From: a virus
IMG/VR virus record: IMGVR_UViG_3300017963_001791
Span: 1 to 24,598 of that record
DNA: 24,598 bases
Strand: one strand, 5' to 3'
Shown here: positions 1 through 6,674 of the stretch, one piece after another
Numbering within the stretch: position 1 is the stretch's first letter
Layout: each line of letters opens with the position of its first letter
Program-made: the position numbers and the translations under genes
The notes under the pieces: model-generated
What the model saw: the letters and a program-made list of their open reading frames with translations, nothing else
Told to the model about the DNA's origin: nothing
The model's database searches: none

Positions 1-1
1 C

Positions 2-1630
2 GCACGGATTCCGGCCTTGTGCCCTGGTGCCGCTTTAAAGATAACTAAAACTGTGAACATTGAAGAGGTTCGATTGATTCCGCAAATTCAAATAGGTTCT
101 CCGGATGATGAATACGTCGTAAGGAGAGCCTTTTATATTGGCGGTGAACTGGAAACGAACATCACTTACAAAATCAAAGCTCGCGTTGTTCCTGAACCAA
201 AGACACAGTATGCTACGCTCCTTATGTATGACGCCGAGGCATCCCTTGACTCCTTAGCTTGCTTTGAGCTAACTCCGAGAATGAAGAAAGAACTAGATAT
301 TTTTAAACCAGATGACTGGACTGAAGATGCTATCAATAGAAAGCTCGATCAACTCTATTTGGATCTAGAAGCGAACGTGACAAGAATCTATCAAAGAGGT
401 TCGCTCCATTTGTTCTACGATCTGATTTACCATTCAGTTCTCTATCTTCCATTTCAAGGACGACGAATCAAAGGATGGGCTGAAGGGTTGGTACTCGGTG
501 ATTCTGGGCAAGGGAAATCAGAGTGCGTTTCCAGATTAAAGGATCACTATGGGCTTGGAGAAAAAATTGACGCGAAAGGTGCATCAGTAGCCGGCTTGAT
601 CGGAGGGCTCCAGGAAGTTTCAAAAAGATGGTTCGTGACTTGGGGTGTGATTACGTTGAATGACCAACGACTCGTAATTCTTGAAGAAGTCAAGGGCCTT
701 TCAACAGAGATCATCGGAAAATTGACAGAAACTAGGTCGAGTGGAATCGCGGAAGTTTCAAAAGTTGAGAAGGCCCGAACAAATGCACGAACAAGATTAT
801 TGTGGATTTCAAACCCACGAACCGACAAGAAGTTGCTGGCCTACAATTATGGGGTTGAGGCAGTTAAAGAGTTGATTGGATCTTTGGAGGACATTCGAAG
901 ATTTGACATGGCTATCTTGGTAGCAAGTGGTGAAGTTTCAAAATCCATGATAAATATCAGCGATGCGGATCGACCAAAGTCGGATCATACGCATACTTCA
1001 GAGCTTTGTAAAAATTTGATTTTATGGGGCTGGTCAAGAAAGATAGATCAAATAAAATTCGAAGATGATGCAGTTACAGAGATCCTGGAAACTGCGTCGC
1101 AGATGGGAGCCACCTATGTGTCAAATATCCCCTTAGTAGAGGCCGCGGATCAAAGACTTAAAATAGCGAGGCTCGCAAGTGCGCTTGCAGTGCGAACTTT
1201 CTCGACCGATAAGGATGGAGTAACCCTGATCATAAGAAGATGCCACGTTGAATTTGTTTCGAAGTTCTTAAATGCTATCTATTCAAATGATGTCATGGGC
1301 TATTATGATTACTCAAGAATGATAAAGAGCGAAACAGAACTTAGGGATAGCGATGAAATTATTTCGAAGTTGAAGGAACTTCCTTATGCTAAGGATGTGG
1401 TAAAGTCTATGTTGGAGTCCGCGACTTTCACTCATTTTGATTTAAGCGATTGGACTGACATGTCGCTGGACCAAACTAGAGTGATTATGGGAATCTTCGT
1501 AAGGAAAAATGCGGTCAAAAAAGCACGGCGTGGGTATTCGAAGACACCCGCATTTATAGCCTTGCTCAAAATGTTAGATCGCAGTGATGAATTGACTAAT
1601 GAAGGGATGGAGGAAGATGATGAAATCTAA
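2..1630 (+). CDS. MCM-like AAA+ replicative helicase, 5' end cut by window
   Basis: Probable phage replicative DNA helicase of the MCM-like AAA+ class. Counting from the TTG at 17, the P-loop GDSGQGKS is at residues 161-168, a Walker B-like LVILEE at 219-224, a sensor-1-like WISNP around 263-267, and an arginine-finger-like IRRFD at 293-297, matching the SRFD of MCM proteins. The usual MCM Walker B DE is EE here. The frame stays open upstream to base 2 with a CPG motif near the edge, so the gene probably starts outside the window and the TTG is only the first possible in-window start. The N-terminal part is OB-fold-like by position only. The C-terminal 100 residues could be a winged helix. 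It heads the + strand gene string and its stop overlaps the next start. AAA+ assignment is firm; MCM subclass is likely. Confidence 0.75.
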   Translation, partial: ARIPALCPGAALKITKTVNIEEVRLIPQIQIGSPDDEYVVRRAFYIGGELETNITYKIKARVVPEPKTQYATLLMYDAEASLDSLACFELTPRMKKELDIFKPDDWTEDAINRKLDQLYLDLEANVTRIYQRGSLHLFYDLIYHSVLYLPFQGRRIKGWAEGLVLGDSGQGKSECVSRLKDHYGLGEKIDAKGASVAGLIGGLQEVSKRWFVTWGVITLNDQRLVILEEVKGLSTEIIGKLTETRSSGIAEVSKVEKARTNARTRLLWISNPRTDKKLLAYNYGVEAVKELIGSLEDIRRFDMAILVASGEVSKSMINISDADRPKSDHTHTSELCKNLILWGWSRKIDQIKFEDDAVTEILETASQMGATYVSNIPLVEAADQRLKIARLASALAVRTFSTDKDGVTLIIRRCHVEFVSKFLNAIYSNDVMGYYDYSRMIKSETELRDSDEIISKLKELPYAKDVVKSMLESATFTHFDLSDWTDMSLDQTRVIMGIFVRKNAVKKARRGYSKTPAFIALLKMLDRSDELTNEGMEEDDEI

Positions 1631-2618
1631 ATTGACTCTTGTAAGTTTGGACAATAACTATATCTATAATTATATTCAAACTTGGAAGGGTCTACATAAA
1701 ATAAAAAATCAAGGATTAAAGGCTATAAGTATTTATAGGGAATTTGAAAGACGGGGATTCGAATGCTCCTGTGTAACCCAACAAAATATTGACTCAATAA
1801 AAGATGGTCTGGTTTTGATAAAAGGCGGATTCTATTTTAAACAGCAGCAGGACTCGTTGATCAAACTTGGAAAGCTCGGAAGCACGCATCCTGTGCGGCT
1901 CTTAACGATTGATGAGGATGATTTGAGAATTGATTTCAGGAAATTATTTATGTACCATCCGGAAACAATAAAGAATTTTGGAATTCTTACAAATCAATTT
2001 TATCCGATGTACTATGTGAATAGGGATTACCCGGAAGCTGAATTTAGATATGTGTTGCAAAGTAGCTATGCTAATCTAGAATGGATTAATCTCGTACAAG
2101 ATCCTGGAGCTTCCTTCGATTTCTGCTATGTTGGTGATAGAAAGTCCAGAAGATTTAGAGTTCTAAAAGATCTTGGAATTACGGATATGGAAAACATAGT
2201 ATTTGTAGGGGCAAAATGGAACGAATATCCTGTTTATGCTTATAGGGAATTCACCTACCCAATTGACCTTTTGAATATGTTTAGATTGGGAGCCTTTCAA
2301 ATTCATATAACTGATCATAGATGGCATCATTTTCACTACATGACTCCAAGGGTGGCCCAGTCAATTTATGCAAGCCGCCTTGTAATGATCCATGAAAGTC
2401 AAATCGCTACAACGCCCGATCTACCCGTAGATGATCGATTCGTTTGGAAAACTTTAAAAGAACTAAAAGAAAAAGTAAAGTCAATATCTAGGTATCATAC
2501 CTATCACAAACTTTTAGATTTCCAAAGGGAGCATTACCTTGGTGAATATTTTAAGGAATCAGTTTCAAGTGTAGTCAACAGAATAATTGAGGAGGAATTA
2601 AAATGCGATATATCTTAG
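1620..2618 (+). CDS. GT-B-like glycosyltransferase candidate (CgeB/YkvP-like)
   Basis: About 332 aa. No strict catalytic motif is visible, but the second half has a GT-B-like pattern: a YVGDRKSRRFRVLKDLG strand-helix about residue 168 on, a FVGAKW strand, then PIDLLNMFRLGAFQIHIT and a TPRVAQSIYASRLVMIHE stretch that resembles the donor-site helix (R..E..A.G..V) of CgeB/YkvP-type glycosyltransferases. ATG codons at 1599, 1617 and 1620 are in frame; GGAGG at 1609-1613 has the best spacing to 1620, so that start is chosen. It overlaps the stop of the helicase gene by 11 bases and is followed immediately by the flavoprotein-dUTPase gene. In a phage nucleotide-modification context it could glycosylate a modified base, but that is inference; it may be another GT-B-fold enzyme. 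Confidence 0.5.
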   Translation: MKSKLTLVSLDNNYIYNYIQTWKGLHKIKNQGLKAISIYREFERRGFECSCVTQQNIDSIKDGLVLIKGGFYFKQQQDSLIKLGKLGSTHPVRLLTIDEDDLRIDFRKLFMYHPETIKNFGILTNQFYPMYYVNRDYPEAEFRYVLQSSYANLEWINLVQDPGASFDFCYVGDRKSRRFRVLKDLGITDMENIVFVGAKWNEYPVYAYREFTYPIDLLNMFRLGAFQIHITDHRWHHFHYMTPRVAQSIYASRLVMIHESQIATTPDLPVDDRFVWKTLKELKEKVKSISRYHTYHKLLDFQREHYLGEYFKESVSSVVNRIIEEELKCDIS

Positions 2619-3817
2619 GAGGCGGTCTTAATGGACTAATCATGGCTTATTATAATCCTGATTTTAAAGTCATTGATATCAAACCACCAAAAGCAAAAGA
2701 CCATTGGACTCCAGAAACGCGGGACGTTATGGTTCAACTCCATGATACTAAGGAGAACAGAATCCTGTTGGATGATCTCAAGATCGCTTATAGTCCGAAG
2801 GTCCGCGACATCAAATATTTCTTCAATGGTAAAATATATGATTCGTGTCCGGAGCCATTGGTAACAGAATATGTTCTAAAGAAACTCGGAAACAATAAAC
2901 ACATGCTGACCGAAGATAGAACTTTGACCCAAGCTTCTTCAAGATTTAAAGTTCTGAATTGCAATCTTGAAACCGTGTACCGGGTATTGCGGAAAAGTGT
3001 AGAAGATAGAATTATTGAGTGTGACAATATTAATGGAATAAAGTCCAGTCACATTGTAGTCGATAGGGGAACTGCATATTCCTATGAGCTTTTAGTTAGT
3101 ACACTTCCGGCTCCGGTGTTTTGGGAAAAGTGGGCAGGGGTAAAACCTGACAAACTTGAATTAGAATTTTTGTCCTCAACTTTTCTTGTAGAAAAAGAAC
3201 CTCCGGGAGGAGTATCAAAAGATGATGATTTTGGACTCATGTATTTTGTAGATGATAGGCCTTATCATCGCGTTTCACATATGTCACCAGATAAATATAT
3301 TTACGAGTTTACTGGAATACACGAAACTTTTCCAAATTCCTCCATTCAGCGTTTAGCGCAATTCAAAACCTGCCCTCATAATGTACCGCCACCGAATGTT
3401 CTGTTTGCCGGGCGGGTTGCGACTTGGAGGCATTGGTGGAAAATTGAGCACACGGTTAAGATGGCAAGATCCCGATTTGCACTTGAGCAGATGTGGAATA
3501 GGCAGGCCTTCTTTGAAACTCACTTCTTAGATTTCGATCGGCCAACATCGGAACTGATCGGCGATACCATATACTTCATAACCTGTGTTCAAGAAGAACT
3601 ACACGAGATGCTTCGTGAGTTGAACTGGAAAAAGTGGAAGGATCAAAAGATAAAAGTTGATAGGGAAAGAGTTCTTGAAGAGTACATCGATGCCTTTAAA
3701 TTTCTATTGTCAATAGGATCCTTATGGGGATTCTCAATAGAAGAAATAAGTGATATGTTTCATAAAAAATCAAAGAAAGTAGAGGAGGAATTTTTCGATG
3801 GCGAGTTATTGGGATAG
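2603..3817 (+). CDS. FAD/NAD(P)-binding oxidoreductase fused to all-alpha dUTPase-like domain
   Basis: A 404-aa two-domain protein. Residues 1-300 look like a flavin amine-oxidase/UDP-galactopyranose-mutase-like Rossmann protein: GGGLNGL dinucleotide-binding loop at 6-12, VSTLP at 165-169, and LFAGRVATWRHWWKIEHTVK at 267-286, which matches the C-terminal FAD-binding GR..EWRY...D motif of that group. Residues about 310-398 look like a dimeric all-alpha dUTPase/MazG-type pyrophosphatase: metal-binding EELHE at 331-335 and EEYID at 359-363, with WKKWKDQ between. Such domains hydrolyse dUTP to dUMP. ATG at 2603 has GGAGGAA just upstream and overlaps the previous gene. Its neighbours (methyltransferase, ThyX-like, TS-like, kinase-like) point to thymidylate or modified-pyrimidine metabolism. 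The substrate of the flavoprotein half is unknown. The single reading frame is continuous, so this is a true fusion unless the assembly is wrong. Confidence 0.65.
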   Translation: MRYILGGGLNGLIMAYYNPDFKVIDIKPPKAKDHWTPETRDVMVQLHDTKENRILLDDLKIAYSPKVRDIKYFFNGKIYDSCPEPLVTEYVLKKLGNNKHMLTEDRTLTQASSRFKVLNCNLETVYRVLRKSVEDRIIECDNINGIKSSHIVVDRGTAYSYELLVSTLPAPVFWEKWAGVKPDKLELEFLSSTFLVEKEPPGGVSKDDDFGLMYFVDDRPYHRVSHMSPDKYIYEFTGIHETFPNSSIQRLAQFKTCPHNVPPPNVLFAGRVATWRHWWKIEHTVKMARSRFALEQMWNRQAFFETHFLDFDRPTSELIGDTIYFITCVQEELHEMLRELNWKKWKDQKIKVDRERVLEEYIDAFKFLLSIGSLWGFSIEEISDMFHKKSKKVEEEFFDGELLG

Positions 3818-4298
3818 AAGAAAAACTTTGGATTATTACAAAGTGGCTAAGGAGTTCGTTATGGAGTTCTGCGAAGACTTCGGAGATCTTCTGGATGTAG
3901 GTGGCGGACAATGCGAGTATATTTATGAACTACCCTTCGTAAGTAAACTCGTTCTTGATCCAAATCCTAAAGTCAACCATTTCGATCAAGCGGAAACCAT
4001 TCATGAAGAATTTATGGACTGGGATCCTACAACAATCTTCGACTGCGTTATGTGCCTTCAGGTGCTCGAGCATGTGCCCGATCCATCGGCGTTTGCGGCG
4101 AAGTTACTTTCAATTGGAAAGATCATTGTTGTTTCAGTGCCATATGAATGGCCAGATGGATTATGCTCAGAGCATATTCAAGATCCGGTTTCTGAGGAAG
4201 ACATGGAAACCTGGTTCGGTAAAATTCCAATCGCCTCAATAATTGTTCGCGGAAGAAAGCGACACCGGCTTGTCCAGGTGTATGAAGGGAATATGTAA
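3798..4298 (+). CDS. Class I SAM-dependent methyltransferase
   Basis: 166-aa compact Rossmann methyltransferase. Motif I LLDVGGGQCEY is at residues 31-41, motif II-like LVLDPNP at 51-57, and the FDCVMCLQVLEHVPDP block at 81-96 is typical of motif IV/post-IV in the Methyltransf_11/25 group. There is no target-recognition domain and no DPPY or PC motif, so this is not a classic DNA base methyltransferase; a small-molecule or nucleotide substrate is more likely. A good GGAGGAA site precedes ATG 3798, and the gene overlaps the preceding stop by 20 bases; its own stop TAA overlaps the next ATG. Its place inside the deoxypyrimidine gene string suggests it modifies a nucleotide or its intermediate, which is inference. 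Confidence 0.7.
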   Translation: MASYWDRRKTLDYYKVAKEFVMEFCEDFGDLLDVGGGQCEYIYELPFVSKLVLDPNPKVNHFDQAETIHEEFMDWDPTTIFDCVMCLQVLEHVPDPSAFAAKLLSIGKIIVVSVPYEWPDGLCSEHIQDPVSEEDMETWFGKIPIASIIVRGRKRHRLVQVYEGNM

Positions 4299-5242
4299 TG
4301 TTTAGAAACCGCTTTGGAGAAACACCGAGAACAAAAATAATAAATCTCGAAAAAGCTATGAAGGTTAATGTACGATGTCCCGATCGACATGAAATTCTTC
4401 CAAGGCTAAGGAGATTTATTGGGGCCACGTGGGCAGATACAATCGCGGAAGCTGCGACTATGGGCGAAGAAGAAATGCTTTACCGTGGATCCGCGTTGTG
4501 GCAGGGTCTTGAACTTTTTGACTTCTTTATAGAAGTTGAAGGAATCACAAGAATATTGACCCATCAAATAGTCCGCACCAGGATCGGAGCTACGTATAGT
4601 CAGCAGTGTTCCGGCGACGCTGATTGGAGGCATCACGATCTCCTTATGCCGAGAAAAATTTTCCAGATGGGACTTGGTGAAGAATATATTTTAAACTCAT
4701 TGACCAACAAATTCTTATACGCCAAGGCCATCGACACAAAGAAAATTTCTATTCAGGAAGCTAGGCTGATCCTTCCGCAGAACCTGTCTACCTTCATAAT
4801 GATGAAAATGAATCTTGCCGCCCTAGCTCCATGGGTGAGAAAAAGATCCTGCTCCATGACACAGGATATGTCAATGGTTCGCTTGGCAGTTGAAATTAAA
4901 AATCAGGTAATCGCTTCATGGCCGGAACTGGAGCCGCTTTTAGCGGATGAGTGTTCTTCTGGAAAATGTTTCTGGACTCAGTCAATGCTGAGAAAAGACT
5001 ACAATGCCCATACCACGTTATACGCTCCTGATACTCAACACATACATGCTCTTATGGAAAATTCTGAGTACGGAGAAGAAATCATTTCCCATATACGAGA
5101 GCGTGTTCAGGTATATAATGATTTCCATAGCGTAATGGTCAACGGAGTATGTAATATGGAATCCGGAAAATATGAAACCCATGACCGCTTTTTCATCGGC
5201 ATGGTAGAAGTGGGGGAGAAAGAATGGAACGCGAAGTCCTAA
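4298..5242 (+). CDS. thyX: Divergent flavin-dependent thymidylate synthase (ThyX family)
   Basis: 314 aa, longer than usual ThyX (about 220-250 aa). ThyX makes dTMP from dUMP using FAD, NADPH and methylene-tetrahydrofolate. The core FFIEVEGITRILTHQIVRTR (residues 76-95) matches the conserved ThyX helix ending in RHR. Here the signature RHRX7S reads RTRIGATYSQQC (93-104): the central His is Thr and there appears to be one extra residue before the SQQ. The C-terminal 100 residues (CSSGKCFWTQS onward) are an extension not typical of the family. ATG 4298 overlaps the methyltransferase stop (ATGTAATG), implying translational coupling; ATG 4358 is an alternative start. The changed signature could mean altered chemistry, for example another 5-substitution of dUMP. 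Confidence 0.7.
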   Translation: MFRNRFGETPRTKIINLEKAMKVNVRCPDRHEILPRLRRFIGATWADTIAEAATMGEEEMLYRGSALWQGLELFDFFIEVEGITRILTHQIVRTRIGATYSQQCSGDADWRHHDLLMPRKIFQMGLGEEYILNSLTNKFLYAKAIDTKKISIQEARLILPQNLSTFIMMKMNLAALAPWVRKRSCSMTQDMSMVRLAVEIKNQVIASWPELEPLLADECSSGKCFWTQSMLRKDYNAHTTLYAPDTQHIHALMENSEYGEEIISHIRERVQVYNDFHSVMVNGVCNMESGKYETHDRFFIGMVEVGEKEWNAKS

Positions 5243-5748
5243 TAGACCTTAAACTAAAGGCTTTATTCCACTCTTGCCGAAGTCAAGATATCAGGATAAC
5301 CAGAGGGAAAAAATATTCGGAGTTAAAAACTTCAGCAATATTTCCACAAAGTGGAGCATGGGCTGAAAATGAACTTCCTGGAAACCTTGATTTCTTATTT
5401 GATGAGATTATTAAGGAGTGGGGAAAAGAAACTCTTGATCTAATATTGTCCTATAAGGAAAAAATAATAGAGGATCCCTTTCGTAGAGATCTTGTAATAC
5501 TATGTCCTGATGTACGGAATCCAGGCGTACATGCGTCGTGCATATCAATGATCCATTTATTACAAACGCCCTACGGAGTATGGAATGTAAAAGTATATTG
5601 GAGATCGTGCAATTTTGAAACTTATATAAGACGCGATCTAGCCTTGGTAATGAGAATTGTAGAGTTCATACTTTTATTAGTCCAGGATGAGGAAAGAAAG
5701 ATCCACTTACACTGCGAGTGGGCCTCACTACATAAGGAGATCAAGTAA
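5224..5748 (+). CDS. Short, divergent thymidylate synthase/deoxypyrimidine hydroxymethylase (ThyA) superfamily protein
   Basis: 174 aa against about 264 for ThyA. Low overall similarity, but the order of landmarks fits the family: DPFRR at 84-88 (ThyA DPxxRR phosphate-binding arginines), then an ILCPDVRNPGVHASC stretch ending in Cys106 in the place of the catalytic ALAPCH Cys, then VKVYWRSCN at 122-130 matching the ThyA YQRSCD motif, and a long helix. The usual LPFN after RSCD is absent, and the C-terminal dUMP-binding HxY is only weakly echoed by IHLHCEW. Family members transfer a one-carbon unit to C5 of dUMP or dCMP, giving dTMP or 5-hydroxymethyl nucleotides. The start ATG 5224 follows a GGGGGAG site and overlaps the ThyX-like gene by 19 bases; the stop overlaps the next start. 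Whether it is active cannot be told. Confidence 0.55.
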   Translation: MEREVLIDLKLKALFHSCRSQDIRITRGKKYSELKTSAIFPQSGAWAENELPGNLDFLFDEIIKEWGKETLDLILSYKEKIIEDPFRRDLVILCPDVRNPGVHASCISMIHLLQTPYGVWNVKVYWRSCNFETYIRRDLALVMRIVEFILLLVQDEERKIHLHCEWASLHKEIK

Positions 5749-6674
5749 TGATTATTTTAGAAGGTCCTAATGGAGCGGGAAAAACAACCGAAGCTTACAA
5801 ACTTTCAAAAATTCTCAATTGGGGATATCATTATAATAGGGAAAGGGAAACTAGGGAGAGACTATTTGCTAGATCTGAAGACCAAGTTTCTACAAGGAAA
5901 AGAATCGTTGATCGTAATTGGATCTCCGAAGCGGTGTATAGAGTTATTGAGCATAGGAGTGTAAGATTCTCAATAGAGGAACTATACTATCTAAGTCTCC
6001 TTAGTCTACGTGGTACTACTTGGATCATAGTTCCAGATTTTGAAACTATATCCAATAGGGTAGATTACCCTATAAAGGGAATCGGGAAATTAGATCATAA
6101 ACTAGTCCACAAAATATACTCTGAGGGCCTCAAGAGTAAAGTTGAGCTAATAGACGGCCGAACTGTGCGTATTTTAGACTTCGTTCCTTTCAAAATGACT
6201 ACAACCGGAATTCCTAATGAAGAATCTCGTAGGGTAATTTCTATGCTAGCATTGAATCAATCTAAGCTATGGGATATCTATGAATGTATGGGCGGATCCG
6301 GAATCGGCGCAATATCTCCAGAAATTTTGTTTCTTACAGATAACGACAGATTAAATGGGGAAGGTTCACTTTCGAACTTACTTAGGGATATCTATCGCGT
6401 AGGATTAGGTCCGGATCAAGTTCATATTTTAAACTATAGTGGTAGAGGAGTACATGGATTACATGAATGTATAAAACAATTGAATCCTAGATTAGTAGTT
6501 CTTTGTTCTGAATTAAATATTAATAACTATTTGAATTACTATAAATACACAGGGAAGGCCGAGATTTGTGATCATGTAATTCTTGGATCAACAAAAGATC
6601 CGGAGATTAAAGTTAAGGAGATTCAGGATGCTGTTAAACACCGTTGCATACCTACCCCAATTTCCAAAAGATGA
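5748..6674 (+). CDS. Thymidylate-kinase-like P-loop protein with extra C-terminal domain
   Basis: 308 aa. Residues 1-150 look like a dTMP-kinase-type P-loop fold: GPNGAGKTT at 6-14, VDRNWISEAVYR at 54-65 matching the DRxxxS..AYQ motif, and a WIIVPDFETISNR strand-helix. It should phosphorylate a (deoxy)nucleoside monophosphate, or possibly a base in DNA as 5-hydroxymethyluridine DNA kinases do. Residues about 155-300 form a second domain with alternating strands (EILFLTDND, QVHILNYSG, RLVVLCSEL) and a conserved-looking GEGSLSNLLRD helix; this pattern loosely recalls uracil-DNA-glycosylase-type folds but is not diagnostic. AAGGAG lies 7-12 bases before ATG 5748. The gene overlaps the polymerase start by 47 bases. 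Confidence 0.55.
   Translation: MIILEGPNGAGKTTEAYKLSKILNWGYHYNRERETRERLFARSEDQVSTRKRIVDRNWISEAVYRVIEHRSVRFSIEELYYLSLLSLRGTTWIIVPDFETISNRVDYPIKGIGKLDHKLVHKIYSEGLKSKVELIDGRTVRILDFVPFKMTTTGIPNEESRRVISMLALNQSKLWDIYECMGGSGIGAISPEILFLTDNDRLNGEGSLSNLLRDIYRVGLGPDQVHILNYSGRGVHGLHECIKQLNPRLVVLCSELNINNYLNYYKYTGKAEICDHVILGSTKDPEIKVKEIQDAVKHRCIPTPISKR

Noticed and set aside
547-828. 93-codon open frame on the - strand
   Set aside because: Antisense to the AAA+ core of the helicase gene and without a ribosome binding site.
3798-4298. DNA base methyltransferase of a restriction-modification system
   Set aside because: No DPPY/NPPY or PC motif, no recognition domain and only 166 aa.
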